A DNA stretch of 64,000 nt from APNM01 sp040361335 (GTDB taxonomy: Bacteria > Pseudomonadota > Gammaproteobacteria > Nevskiales > Salinisphaeraceae): positions 180,428-244,427 of the forward strand of contig NZ_APNM01000003.1 in assembly GCF_040361335.1 (NCBI RefSeq), in the 5' to 3' direction. A model generated the notes under the pieces. That model worked only from the letters and a program-made list of their open reading frames with translations. It ran no database searches and was not told the DNA's origin. The position numbers and the translations under genes are program-made. Position 1 is the first letter of the stretch; every line of letters begins with the position of its first letter. Positions 32,830 to 41,295 of this stretch are shown piece after piece.

Positions 32830-34191
32830 ATGGCCCGCCACCGCTGGACCGATTTCGCCCGCGACGCCGCCACCCAGACCCGGCTGGCGCTGCCGATCAT
32901 GGGCGCGCAACTCGCCCTCGTGGGCATGGGCGCGGCCGACACCATCATCGTCGGCCGCTATTCCGCGCACGACCTGGCGGCGGTGGCGGTGGGCAGCAGC
33001 ATCTGGTTTCCGGCGCTGCTGTTCCTGTCCGGGGTCCTGATGGCCGTGACGCCGCACGTGGCCAGACTGTATGGTGGCGGTCGCGCGCGCGAACTGGGCG
33101 CGTATCTCGGCAATGCCCTGTGGCTGGGCGTGGTCGCCGGTGGATTGGCGGCCGCGGCGCTGCTGCTGGCGGAACGCGGGCTGGCGGTGAGCGGGATCGA
33201 TCCGGGCGTCTGCCGCAGTGCCGCCGCCTATCTCGCCGGCGTGGCCGCCGGCATGCCGGCGATCGGCGTGTTCCAGGTGTTGCGCAGCCTGTGCGAGGGC
33301 CTGCACGACACCCGGCCGATCCTCTGGGTCAGCCTGGTCGGGTTGGCGGTGGATGCGCCGGCCAATTACCTGCTGGTTTTCGGCGGGTTCGGCGTGCCGC
33401 CGCTGGGGGCGCTGGGCTGCGGCATCGCCACCGGCCTGGCGATGTGGACCATGACCGGCGCGCTCTGGCTGTACGTGCGCCGCGCGCCGGCCTACACCGC
33501 CACGGGGCTGTTCGAGCGGCGTTGGCGGTTGCGCCGGGCGCCGACGCTGCACGTGCTGCGGGTGGGGCTGCCGATCGGGTTGTCACTGTTCTTCGAGGTC
33601 ACCCTGTTCGCGGCCATCACCCTGCTGGTGGCGGGGCTGGGCACCACCGTGGTGGCCGCCCACCAGATCGCGCTCAACGTCTCCACGGTTCTGTTCATGG
33701 TGCCGTTGAGCCTGGGCATGGCCCTGACCGTGCGGGTGGGTTTCGCCCGCGGCGGCGACGATCCCGCGGCGGCCCGCCGCTGCGCCGCCAACGGCATGCG
33801 CCTGGGCGGGTTCCTGGGCCTGGTCCAGGCCGGCTGCATGCTGGTCGGCGCCGAATACGCGGTGCGTCTCTATACCGCGGATCCGGCGGTCCGGGATCTC
33901 GCGGTCTCGCTGATCCGCCTGGCGGCCTTCTTCCAGCTGTCGGATACCCTGCAGGTGACGGCCGCCGGCGCGCTGCGCGGCTACGAGGCGACCCGCAGCA
34001 TCATGCTCATCACGCTGCCCTCGTACTGGCTGGTGGGGCTGGGCACCGGTATCTGGCTGGCCCTGTCGGACCTGCCGCCGGGGCCGCTCGGCGTGCACGG
34101 CTTCTGGATCGGCATGCTGGCGGGCCTGAGCGTGGCGGCGGCGCTGCTGGCCTGGCGGTTGCGGGTGGTGGGCCGCGCCGCCGCTGCCTGA
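32830..34191 (+). CDS. MATE family efflux transporter
   Basis: Twelve-helix multidrug/toxin extrusion antiporter, 453 residues. The two MatE repeats begin at TRLALPIMGAQLALVGMGAADT and HVLRVGLPIGLSLFFEVTLF; GLGTTVVAAHQIALNVSTVLFMVP is the repeat-2 family motif (quoted as two parts GLGTTVVAAHQIALNV and STVLFMVPLSLGMALTVRVG). Acidic and polar residues in helix 1 and 7 suggest a NorM-like, cation-coupled pump; substrates are unknown. It is divergent from modE. Confidence 0.93.
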   Translation: MARHRWTDFARDAATQTRLALPIMGAQLALVGMGAADTIIVGRYSAHDLAAVAVGSSIWFPALLFLSGVLMAVTPHVARLYGGGRARELGAYLGNALWLGVVAGGLAAAALLLAERGLAVSGIDPGVCRSAAAYLAGVAAGMPAIGVFQVLRSLCEGLHDTRPILWVSLVGLAVDAPANYLLVFGGFGVPPLGALGCGIATGLAMWTMTGALWLYVRRAPAYTATGLFERRWRLRRAPTLHVLRVGLPIGLSLFFEVTLFAAITLLVAGLGTTVVAAHQIALNVSTVLFMVPLSLGMALTVRVGFARGGDDPAAARRCAANGMRLGGFLGLVQAGCMLVGAEYAVRLYTADPAVRDLAVSLIRLAAFFQLSDTLQVTAAGALRGYEATRSIMLITLPSYWLVGLGTGIWLALSDLPPGPLGVHGFWIGMLAGLSVAAALLAWRLRVVGRAAAA

Positions 34192-34247
34192 GCCGTGCCG
34201 GTGCGACAGGGTATGCTGGGGCCCCGATCGCGCCAACACCGTTGCCG

Positions 34248-35528
34248 ATGAACTGGTTTGCCGACAATGCCCACCTGGTCACCGGCCTGCTCACCGCGGG
34301 GTTGGGCGCCATCGTCTACTGGACCGACCGCGACAACGCCCTGAGCCGGCCCCTGGCGCTGTGCCTCGCCGCCATCGGTGTCGCCGTCCTGCTCGACGAG
34401 ACCCGGATCGGCGGCTGGCTGCCGACCGTGATGCTGGAGAGCGTGCGCGCGCTGGCGATCCTGGCCGGGGTGGAGTGGGGACGGCGCATCGGCAACACGG
34501 CCAGCGGCCGCGCGCGGGCGGCGGCCAACGGCCTGTTCCGGGCCGCGCAGATCCTGGTGCTGGTGTACTGGGGACTGTCGCTGGGCTACGTGGTGCTGTT
34601 CACCGACGCCGCGAGCACCGACGCGCCGGGCCTGATCCGCACGCGGCCGCTGGAGTTCGCGGTATTCGCGCCGGTGCTCGGCTCCGCCATGCTCTGCGCG
34701 GCCATCGCCATCCTCCTGCTGCTGGCGGTGCGTATCGACCGTGCCGAGGCGGTGCGGCTGCGGGTGCTGTTCTTCGCGGCGCCGTTCCTGCTCGCGGCAC
34801 TGGTGGTGGGCGAAACCCTGGTGCCGATCACCATCGCCCTGGGGCTGCTGGTGGTGATCTACGGCTCCATGCGCTATCTGATCATCCAGACCGAGCGGGG
34901 GCGGCTCATGGGCCGGTTCCTGTCCCCCGAGGTGGAGCGGCTGGTGCGCACCGAGGGCATGGATCGCGTCCTGCGGCTGCGGCGCCGCCCCGTGAGTATC
35001 GTGGTCTGCGATCTGCGCAGGTTCACGGCCTTCGCCCGGGCGAACGATTCAGAGACCGTGGCGGCGACCCTGGAACGTTTCTACGCCGCCGTGGGGGCGG
35101 TGGCGGCCGAGCACGGCGGGACGGTCAAGGATCATGCCGGCGACGGCGTCCTGGTCCTGGTCGGTGCGCCCCTGTCGGTTACCGACCACGCCGCGGTCGC
35201 CGCGGCGCTGGCCGTGGACCTGACCGCCCGGGTCCGCGAGGCGCTGGCGGAGGTCGCGCCCGATCTGGGTCTGGGCGTGGGGATCGCCACCGGCACGGTC
35301 ACCGTCGGCGCTATGCGCGGCGCGGGCCAGCTCGAGTACATGGCGGTGGGCAACGCGGTGAACCTGGCGGCGCGTCTGTGCGACCGGGCCGAGGACGGCG
35401 AGATCCTGATCGACGATCGCACCCGCGCCGCCGTGGCCGACCGCGGCCATGCGATCGAGGCACGACCCCCGGAACGCCTCAAGGGCTTCGACGAACCGGT
35501 GCCGGTGTTCGCCTTGCGGCGATTTTGA
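34248..35528 (+). CDS. Membrane-anchored class III adenylate/guanylate cyclase
   Basis: A 426-residue protein with six to seven membrane helices (residues about 5-215) and a cytoplasmic cyclase domain (about 235-420). The metal-binding aspartates are in VVCDLRRFTAFA and DHAGDGVLVLVGAP, and the transition-state Asn/Arg motif reads VGNAVNLAARLCD. The usual purine-selecting Lys/Asp positions are changed (GQLEYMAVGN), so ATP versus GTP use cannot be predicted. The start MNWFADNAHLVTGL (34248) directly precedes the first helix. The stop codon touches an inverted-repeat element. Confidence 0.88.
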   Translation: MNWFADNAHLVTGLLTAGLGAIVYWTDRDNALSRPLALCLAAIGVAVLLDETRIGGWLPTVMLESVRALAILAGVEWGRRIGNTASGRARAAANGLFRAAQILVLVYWGLSLGYVVLFTDAASTDAPGLIRTRPLEFAVFAPVLGSAMLCAAIAILLLLAVRIDRAEAVRLRVLFFAAPFLLAALVVGETLVPITIALGLLVVIYGSMRYLIIQTERGRLMGRFLSPEVERLVRTEGMDRVLRLRRRPVSIVVCDLRRFTAFARANDSETVAATLERFYAAVGAVAAEHGGTVKDHAGDGVLVLVGAPLSVTDHAAVAAALAVDLTARVREALAEVAPDLGLGVGIATGTVTVGAMRGAGQLEYMAVGNAVNLAARLCDRAEDGEILIDDRTRAAVADRGHAIEARPPERLKGFDEPVPVFALRRF

Positions 35529-35625
35529 AAGAATATCCGCAGATTACGCAGATTCACGCAGATTTTTCAGGAACAGATTCTTTCAATCTGTGTCCATCTG
35601 CGTAATCTGTGGATTATTCTTTCTT
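35529..35625. repeat. Inverted short-period repeat element, CGCAGATT type
   Basis: Left arm 35529-35566 starts GAAAGAATATCCGCAGATT and repeats ACGCAGATT at a 9-10-bp period. Right arm (35585-35625) is its reverse complement and ends GGATTATTCTTTC. The loop is about 20 bp. The first base of the element follows the cyclase stop codon and the right arm contains the msrA stop codon, so it fills the convergent gap completely. Confidence 0.85.
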
Positions 35626-36201
35626 GACCAGCTCGCCGAAGGTTCCGGTCAGCTTGTCCAGCTTGGGCTGCGCGACCATGCAGACGTAGGGCTGCATGGG
35701 ATTGCTGGCGACGAAGTCCTGGTGATAGCCCTCGGCCTCGTAGAAGGCGTCCAGCGGTTCCAGGGTGGTAACGATGGGGGCGCCGAACAGGCCGGTGCGT
35801 TCGATCTGGTCGATGTAGGCCTCGGCGACGTGCTTGCGGGCGTCGTCCGCGTAGAACACCGCGGAGCGGTATTGCGGGCCGCGGTCGGCGCCCTGGCGGT
35901 TGAGCTGGGTGGGGTCGTGGGCGACGCCGAAGAACACTCGCAGTAGCGTGCCGTAGCTGATCCGTGCCGGGTCGTAGCGCACCCGGACGGCCTCGGCGTG
36001 GCCGGTATTGCCGGTGCACACGGACTCGTAGTCGGCGGTTTCGGCGCTGCCGCCGGCATAGCCGGAGGTGACTTCCGTGACGCCGTCCAGGGCCTGGAAC
36101 ACCGCCTCCGTGCACCAGAAGCAACCGCCGGCCAGGACCGCCTCGCCGTCGTCCTCGGCGGCCGGCAGGTCGCGTTCGGGCTCGGGGAGGGTCGGGCTCA
36201 T
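35614..36201 (-). CDS. msrA: Peptide methionine-S-sulfoxide reductase MsrA
   Basis: Reduces methionine-S-sulfoxide in proteins. The 195-residue protein has the catalytic [11 protein letters not shown] near residue 28, and YRSAVFY and [11 protein letters not shown] as in the family. The last codons (about VKKE) are encoded by the right arm of the inverted repeat at 35585-35625, so the C-terminus may have been rewritten by the insertion. Its start overlaps the rpiA stop by four bases. Confidence 0.97.
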   Translation of the reverse strand: MSPTLPEPERDLPAAEDDGEAVLAGGCFWCTEAVFQALDGVTEVTSGYAGGSAETADYESVCTGNTGHAEAVRVRYDPARISYGTLLRVFFGVAHDPTQLNRQGADRGPQYRSAVFYADDARKHVAEAYIDQIERTGLFGAPIVTTLEPLDAFYEAEGYHQDFVASNPMQPYVCMVAQPKLDKLTGTFGELVKKE

Positions 36202-36860
36202 CGTTCGATTTTCTCCACCCCGCCGGCGCCGGCCACCAGGAGCACGTCCGCCGGCCGGCGCGCGAACAGGCCGACCGTGACCACGCCCGGGATGGCGTTG
36301 ATGGCGTCCTCCAGTTCGATCGGGTTGAGGATCTCCAGGTTGTGCACGTCCAGGATGACGTTGCCGTTATCGCTGGTGAAGCCCTCGCGCAACTCGGGCT
36401 CGCCGCCGAGCTTGACCAGGCGCCGTGCCACGAAGCTGCGGGCCATCGGGATCACTTCCACGGGCAGCGGGAAACGGCCGAGCAGCCCGACGCGCTTGGA
36501 TTCGTCGACCACGCACACGAACCGCCGGCTGGCGGATGCGATCACCTTCTCGCGGGTCAGCGCGCCGCCGCCGCCCTTGATCAGTTCCAGGTGGTCGTTG
36601 CTCTCGTCGGCGCCGTCCACGTACAGCGGCAGGTCGCCGGCCGTATTGAGGTCCACCACGTCGAGGCCCGCGGCCTTGAGGCGCGTGGTCGTGGCCTCCG
36701 AGCTGGACACGCAACCGGCCAACTCCGGTTGCCGCTCGGCGAGCACGTCGATGAAATGATTCACCGTGGAGCCGGTACCCACACCCAGGTACTCGCCCTC
36801 GGCGACGTATTCGTAGGCCGCCTCGGCGGCCCGGCGTTTCAGTGTGTCCTGGTCGGTCAT
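36198..36860 (-). CDS. rpiA: Ribose-5-phosphate isomerase A
   Basis: Interconverts ribose-5-phosphate and ribulose-5-phosphate. The 220-residue product has [19 protein letters not shown] near residue 20, the DGADE motif in [20 protein letters not shown] and the lysine-rich active-site loop. Start ATG 36860 matches the family. Heptamer repeats begin five bases upstream, leaving no Shine-Dalgarno sequence; the frame stays open through the repeats to a GTG at 36908, which would add [16 protein letters not shown]. Confidence 0.96.
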   Translation of the reverse strand: MTDQDTLKRRAAEAAYEYVAEGEYLGVGTGSTVNHFIDVLAERQPELAGCVSSSEATTTRLKAAGLDVVDLNTAGDLPLYVDGADESNDHLELIKGGGGALTREKVIASASRRFVCVVDESKRVGLLGRFPLPVEVIPMARSFVARRLVKLGGEPELREGFTSDNGNVILDVHNLEILNPIELEDAINAIPGVVTVGLFARRPADVLLVAGAGGVEKIER

Positions 36861-36865
36861 GGTGA

Positions 36866-36900
36866 GCAGGTTACAGGTTGCGGGGGACAGGTTACAGGGC
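36866..36900. repeat. Single heptamer array, ACAGGTT type
   Basis: Five heptamers with strict 7-bp period: GCAGGTT, ACAGGTT, GCGGGGG, ACAGGTT, ACAGGGC. No inverted partner is found within the rpiA-yggS gap. It lies directly before the rpiA start codon and uses the same unit as the arrays at 28782 and 41148. Confidence 0.85.
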
Positions 36901-36911
36901 GTCGTCACGCA

Positions 36912-37601
36912 TTACGCAGCGGGGCGTTCCCCGAAAACGGCCGTGCCGACGCGCACGATGGTCGCGCCCTCGGCGACGGCCGCCTCCAGGTCGCCGGTCA
37001 TGCCCATGGACAGCGTGTCCAGGGACAGGCCGGCCGCGTTCAGCTCGTCGCGCAGGCGGCGCAGGGCGGCGAACGGGGCGCGCTGCGCCGCCGGGTCTTC
37101 GCTGGGCGCAGGGATCGCCATCAGACCGCGCAGGCGCAGGCGGGGGAATCCGGCCACGGCTCGGGCCAACTCGAGGGCGTCGGCCGGTGCCACGCCCGAT
37201 TTGCTGGCCTGGTCGTCGATGTTGACCTGCAGGCAGACCTCGAGCGGGGGGAGGTCGTCCGGGCGCTGATCGGACAACCGGCGCGCGATCTTGAATCGGT
37301 CCACGGAATGCACCCAGTCGAAGGCCGCGGCGATGTCGCGGGTCTTGTTCGACTGGATCGGGCCGATGAAATGCCAGGTCAGGTCGCGCCCGCGCAGGGC
37401 CTCGATCTTGGGCAGCGCTTCCTGGAGGTAGTTCTCGCCGAAGTCCCGTTGGCCGGCCTCGGCCGCGGCGGCGATATCGTCGGCCGGACGCGTCTTGCTC
37501 ACCGCGACCAGACGTATCCCGTCCGGCGGGCGGCCGGCGGCGTGCGCGGCCTCGATGATGCGTGTGCGTACACGCTCCAGGTTGTCGGCGGGTCGGCTCA
37601 T
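36912..37601 (-). CDS. yggS: PLP-homeostasis protein YggS
   Basis: Pyridoxal-phosphate-binding protein (PROSC/YggS family) of 229 residues. The PLP lysine lies in IRLVAVSKTRPADDI near residue 37, and DFGENYLQEALPKI, WHFIGPIQSNK and MGMTGDLEAAVAEGATIVRVG complete the family pattern. Start ATG 37601; a second ATG four codons upstream is possible. Divergent from pilT, as in Pseudomonas. Confidence 0.96.
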   Translation of the reverse strand: MSRPADNLERVRTRIIEAAHAAGRPPDGIRLVAVSKTRPADDIAAAAEAGQRDFGENYLQEALPKIEALRGRDLTWHFIGPIQSNKTRDIAAAFDWVHSVDRFKIARRLSDQRPDDLPPLEVCLQVNIDDQASKSGVAPADALELARAVAGFPRLRLRGLMAIPAPSEDPAAQRAPFAALRRLRDELNAAGLSLDTLSMGMTGDLEAAVAEGATIVRVGTAVFGERPAA

Positions 37602-37615
37602 GGGGTCAGGCACAA

Positions 37616-37719
37616 GCTGAAAGGCGCAAGATGAAAGCAGGAACGCCGGCCGTGTGCAACGGCGCCGGGGCTATACTGCCGTCATCTTCCCTCATTCGCC
37701 TTTCATCTTTACTCTTTGG
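37616..37719. repeat. Inverted heptamer element, GATGAAA type
   Basis: Left arm heptamers 37616-37643: GCTGAAA, GGCGCAA, GATGAAA, GCAGGAA. Right arm 37681-37719 in reverse complement: GAGTAAA, GATGAAA, GGCGAAT, GAGGGAA, GATGAC. The 37-bp centre contains a -10-like TATACT (37672-37677). The element fills the yggS-pilT gap and ends five bases before the pilT start. Confidence 0.8.
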
Positions 37720-37724
37720 AACTT

Positions 37725-38759
37725 ATGGATATCTCGCAACTGCTCGCGTTCTCGGTGAAACAGGGCGCCTCGGACCTTCATCTGTCCGCGGGCCTGCCGC
37801 CCATGATCCGCGTGGACGGCGACATGCGCCGGATCAATCTCCCGGCGATGGCGCACAAGCAGGTCTACGACCTGGTCTACGACATCATGAACGACAAGCA
37901 GCGCAAGGCCTACGAGGAATTCCTCGAGACCGACTTCTCGTTCGAGATTCCGGGCTTGGCGCGCTTCCGCGTGAACGCCTTCAACCAGAACCGGGGCGCG
38001 GGCGCGGTGTTCCGCACCATTCCCTCGGAGGTTCTGACCCTGGAAGACCTGGGCGCGCCGGGCGTGTTCAAGGAACTGTCGGAGTTGCCGCGCGGCATCG
38101 TTCTGGTGACCGGCCCCACCGGGTCCGGTAAGTCGACCACCCTGGCGGCCATGGTGAACCACAAAAACGAGAGCGAGATGGGCCACATCCTCACCGTGGA
38201 GGACCCCATCGAGTTCGTGCACGAGTCCAAGAAGAGCCTGATCAACCAGCGCGAGGTGCATCGCGACACGCTCGGCTTCAACGAGGCCCTCCGCAGTGCG
38301 CTGCGCGAGGACCCCGACTGCATCTTGGTGGGTGAGCTGCGCGACCTGGAGACCATTCGCCTGGCCCTGACCGCGGCCGAGACCGGCCACTTGGTGTTCG
38401 GCACCCTGCACACCTCCAGCGCGGCCAAGACCGTGGACCGCATCATCGACGTCTTTCCCTCCGCGGAAAAGGACATGATCCGGGCCATGCTCTCGGAGTC
38501 GCTGCGCGCCGTGATCTCGCAGACACTGCTCAAGAAGCGGAGCGGCGGCCGCATCGCCGCGCACGAGATCATGATCGGCACGCCCGCCATCCGGAACCTG
38601 ATCCGCGAGAACAAGGTGGCCCAGATGTACTCCTCGATCCAGACCGGCCAGGCCCAGGGCATGCAGACCCTGGACCAGTGCCTGACCGAGTTGGTCCGCA
38701 AGGGTCAGGTCACGCGCGAGGAGGCCCGCCGGCGGGCCGCCAACAAGGATGCGTTTTGA
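37725..38759 (+). CDS. pilT: Type IV pilus retraction ATPase PilT
   Basis: Hexameric ATPase that powers pilus retraction and twitching. The 344-residue protein begins MDISQLLAFSVKQGASDLHL; Walker A is VTGPTGSGKSTTLAAM near residue 130, the Asp box ILTVEDPIEFVH, Walker B CILVGELRDLETI and the His box GHLVFGTLHTSSAAKT are complete, and the C-terminal AIRNLIRENKVAQMYS is the PilT-specific motif. Start 37725 matches the family; ATG 37716 is inside the repeat. Confidence 0.98.
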   Translation: MDISQLLAFSVKQGASDLHLSAGLPPMIRVDGDMRRINLPAMAHKQVYDLVYDIMNDKQRKAYEEFLETDFSFEIPGLARFRVNAFNQNRGAGAVFRTIPSEVLTLEDLGAPGVFKELSELPRGIVLVTGPTGSGKSTTLAAMVNHKNESEMGHILTVEDPIEFVHESKKSLINQREVHRDTLGFNEALRSALREDPDCILVGELRDLETIRLALTAAETGHLVFGTLHTSSAAKTVDRIIDVFPSAEKDMIRAMLSESLRAVISQTLLKKRSGGRIAAHEIMIGTPAIRNLIRENKVAQMYSSIQTGQAQGMQTLDQCLTELVRKGQVTREEARRRAANKDAF

Positions 38760-38763
38760 GGGT

Positions 38764-38805
38764 CGGAAAGATGAAAGCTGAAAGATTCAAGAGTGAAAGA
38801 CGAGC
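38764..38805. repeat. Heptamer array, GATGAAA type, between pilT and pilU
   Basis: Consecutive units GATGAAA (38770), GCTGAAA, GATTCAA, GAGTGAAA, GACGAGC with 7-bp period, starting four bases after the pilT stop. No convincing inverted partner is seen in the remaining 67 bp before pilU. Together with the element at 37616 it brackets pilT with arrays of one unit type. Confidence 0.75.
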
Positions 38806-38872
38806 GACTGGCGCGGTCGCTGGCCGGCTCGCATCCCGGCCCTTGACGCTCTCCCACGGAGCCTAGCGACTC

Positions 38873-40039
38873 ATGGAACGTGATCAGGCACTCAAGCTGG
38901 TGATGGAGCTGCTGCGGCTGCTCAAGGCCAAGGGCGGCTCGGACCTGTTCCTGACCGCCGGCTTTCCGCCGGCGATCAAGCTCGACGGCGAGCTGACCCC
39001 GGTGATGGAGAAGCCGCTGTCCAACGAGAACGCGGCCATGGTGGTGCGGGCGTTGATGAACGATCGTCAGGCCAAGGAGTTCGACGCCACCAAGGAATGC
39101 CAGTTCGCGATCAGCCCGAGCACCGGGCGTTTCCGCGTGTCCGCCTTCGTGCAGCAGGGCCGGGTGGGTGCGGTGCTGCGTACCATCAACACCGAGATCC
39201 CGACCTTCGAGGATCTCGATCTGCCCGAGGCGCTCAAGGACGTGGTGATGTCCAAGCGCGGCCTGGTGATCTTCGTGGGCGCCACCGGCTCCGGTAAGTC
39301 GACCTCGCTGGCGGCGATGATCGGTTATCGCAACGCCAACGCCGCCGGCCACATCATCAGCATCGAGGATCCGATCGAGTACGTGCATCCGCACAACAAG
39401 TCGGTCGTCACCCAGCGCGAGGTCGGCACCGATACCGATTCCTGGGACAACGCCCTCAAGAACACCCTGCGCCAGGCGCCGGACGTGATCCTGATCGGCG
39501 AGGTGCGCGAGCGCGAGACCATGGAATACGCGATCCAGTTCGCGGAGACCGGTCACCTGGTGCTCTGCACCCTGCACGCCAACAGCGCCAACCAGGCCCT
39601 GGATCGTGTGATCAACTTCTTCCCCGAGGAGAAGCGCGAGCAGGTACTCATGGACCTCTCGCTGAATCTGCGGGCGATCATCTCCCAGCGGCTGGTGCGC
39701 CGCGAGGGCGGCGGTCGCATCGCGGCCATGGAGATCATGCTCAACACGCCGCTGATCTCGGACCTGATCTTCAAGGGCGAGGTCAACCAGATCAAGGAAG
39801 TGATGCAGCGCTCCACCGAGCAGGGCATGGTCACCTTCGACCAGTTCCTGTTCGAGCTGTTCGAGCGTGGCGTGATCGACTACGCCGAGGCGCTGCGCAA
39901 CGCCGACTCCCAGAACGAGCTGCGGCTCAACATCAAGCTGCATTCCAAGCGTAGCCGCCAGGATCTGGACGACGACGAGATGGTGCGCTCGATGAGCGTG
40001 CAGGAGGACGAGGACGATCCGGGAACCCTGACCCGCTAA
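38873..40039 (+). CDS. pilU: PilT-like retraction ATPase PilU
   Basis: PilT-dependent accessory retraction ATPase, 388 residues. Walker A VGATGSGKSTSLAAMIGYRN near residue 140, IISIEDPIEYVHPHN, VILIGEVRERETMEYAI and GHLVLCTLHANSANQALDR are intact; the longer acidic C-terminus (DLDDDEMVRSMSVQEDEDD) is PilU-like. It is followed by a third paralogue after ten bases. Confidence 0.96.
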   Translation: MERDQALKLVMELLRLLKAKGGSDLFLTAGFPPAIKLDGELTPVMEKPLSNENAAMVVRALMNDRQAKEFDATKECQFAISPSTGRFRVSAFVQQGRVGAVLRTINTEIPTFEDLDLPEALKDVVMSKRGLVIFVGATGSGKSTSLAAMIGYRNANAAGHIISIEDPIEYVHPHNKSVVTQREVGTDTDSWDNALKNTLRQAPDVILIGEVRERETMEYAIQFAETGHLVLCTLHANSANQALDRVINFFPEEKREQVLMDLSLNLRAIISQRLVRREGGGRIAAMEIMLNTPLISDLIFKGEVNQIKEVMQRSTEQGMVTFDQFLFELFERGVIDYAEALRNADSQNELRLNIKLHSKRSRQDLDDDEMVRSMSVQEDEDDPGTLTR

Positions 40040-40049
40040 CCGAACCGCC

Positions 40050-41120
40050 ATGAAGGATATCGCCCCCTATCTGCAACTGGCCGTCGACAAAGGCGCCTCC
40101 GATCTCTATTTCACCACCAACGCCCCGGTGATGGTCCGCATCCAGGGCGAGACCTACTCGGTTAGCGGTCAGGGCGGCTCGCGGCTGTCCCAGGAGCAGA
40201 TCGCGGAGCTGGCCTACGGCATCATGACGCCCGAGCAACAGGCCACCTTCCGGTCGGTGCGCGAGGTCGATTTCGCCATCCGGTTCCGCGACGGCGGCCG
40301 CTTCCGCGTCAACGTCTTCCGGCAGCGCGGCTCGGTGGCCATGGTCCTGCGCAACATCGGCGACGTGCCGCGCCTGGAGGACCTCGGCATGCCGCCGATC
40401 CTGTCCGAACTGGCGATGCGCAAGCGCGGTCTGGTGCTGTGCGTGGGGGCCACCGGCTCGGGCAAGTCCACCACGCTCGCGGCGATGATCAACCACCGTA
40501 ACGAGAACGCCACCGGCCATATCCTCACGGTGGAGGAGCCGGTGGAATTCGTGCATCCGCACAAGCGCTCGATCGTGAACCAGCGCGAGTTGGGCGTGGA
40601 CACCCGTTCCTACGGCAATGCGCTGCGTTCGGCCATGCGCGAGGCGCCGGACGTGGTCCTGATCGGCGAGATCCGCGATCGCGAGACCATGGAGGCCTGC
40701 GTGCAGCTCGCCGGCACCGGCCATCTCGCCATCTCGACCCTGCACGCCAACAACGCCTACCAGACCCTGCAGCGGATCGTGAGCCTGTTCCCCCACGAGC
40801 AGCGCGAGCAGCTTTACATGGATTTGTCGTTGAACCTGCGGGCGATCGTGTCGCAGCGGTTGGTGCCGAGCCGCGAGGGCCACCGCGTGGCCGCGCTGGA
40901 GATCCTGGTGAACACACCCTATGTCGCGGAGCTCATCCTGAAGGGCCGTTTCGAGGCCGTACGCGAGGCCATGGCGGATTCCGCCCACAGCAAGGGGATG
41001 TGCACGTTCGACGACTCCCTCTACGAGCTCTACCAGGCCGGCCGTATCGACCGCGAGGTGGCCCTGGCGAACGCCGATTCCCGCGACAACCTGGAAAACC
41101 GGATAGCCTTCAGCGCCTGA
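40050..41120 (+). CDS. Third PilT/PilU-family ATPase
   Basis: A 356-residue GspE/PilT-type ATPase. Walker A is VGATGSGKSTTLAAMINHRN, the Asp box ILTVEEPVEFVHPH has Glu for Asp, Walker B reads VVLIGEIRDRETMEACV, and the His box is GHLAISTLHANNAYQTLQR. It resembles PilU more than PilT (HPHKRSIVNQRE) but lacks the acidic C-terminal tail. The PilT AIRNLI motif is replaced by VNTPYVAELILKGRFEAVRE. It is probably in an operon with pilU. Its last five codons and stop form one side of a 20-bp hairpin. Confidence 0.93.
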   Translation: MKDIAPYLQLAVDKGASDLYFTTNAPVMVRIQGETYSVSGQGGSRLSQEQIAELAYGIMTPEQQATFRSVREVDFAIRFRDGGRFRVNVFRQRGSVAMVLRNIGDVPRLEDLGMPPILSELAMRKRGLVLCVGATGSGKSTTLAAMINHRNENATGHILTVEEPVEFVHPHKRSIVNQRELGVDTRSYGNALRSAMREAPDVVLIGEIRDRETMEACVQLAGTGHLAISTLHANNAYQTLQRIVSLFPHEQREQLYMDLSLNLRAIVSQRLVPSREGHRVAALEILVNTPYVAELILKGRFEAVREAMADSAHSKGMCTFDDSLYELYQAGRIDREVALANADSRDNLENRIAFSA

Positions 41121-41149
41121 GCCGCGGGTGCGGCTCAGGCGCTGAAGGC
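41106..41149. other. Perfect 20-bp hairpin spanning a stop codon
   Basis: Bases 41106-41125 and 41130-41149 are exact reverse complements with loop GGGT. The left half is the coding end of the third PilT-like gene (stop codon 41118-41120), the right half an inverted copy outside the gene. There is no T-run. The heptamer array starts at the final bases of the hairpin. Confidence 0.9.
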
Positions 41150-41295
41150 AGGTTGCAGGTTACGGGTTACAGGTTACAAGTGGCGGGCTTGGCTTATGAT
41201 GGCGCGCGATGAACGGCCACGGTAAGTTCGATCCACCATGACTCCAAAAGACGACTCCCCCCTGTCCCCTGTAACCTGTAACCTGCAACCTGATG
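41148..41295. repeat. Inverted heptamer element, ACAGGTT type, before rimB
   Basis: Left arm 41148-41182: GCAGGTT, GCAGGTT, ACGGGTT, ACAGGTT, ACAAGTG. Right arm 41261-41295 in the opposite orientation: CCTGTCC, CCTGTAA, CCTGTAA, CCTGCAA, CCTGATG. The centre is 78 bp and holds only the start codon region of the next gene. The right arm is translated as part of that gene. Confidence 0.9.

Noticed and set aside
32706..35528. 940-codon frame joining the MATE and cyclase genes
   Set aside because: Only the last 426 codons are the cyclase; the first part is an out-of-frame shadow of the MATE gene, which is intact in its own frame. Not a fusion protein.
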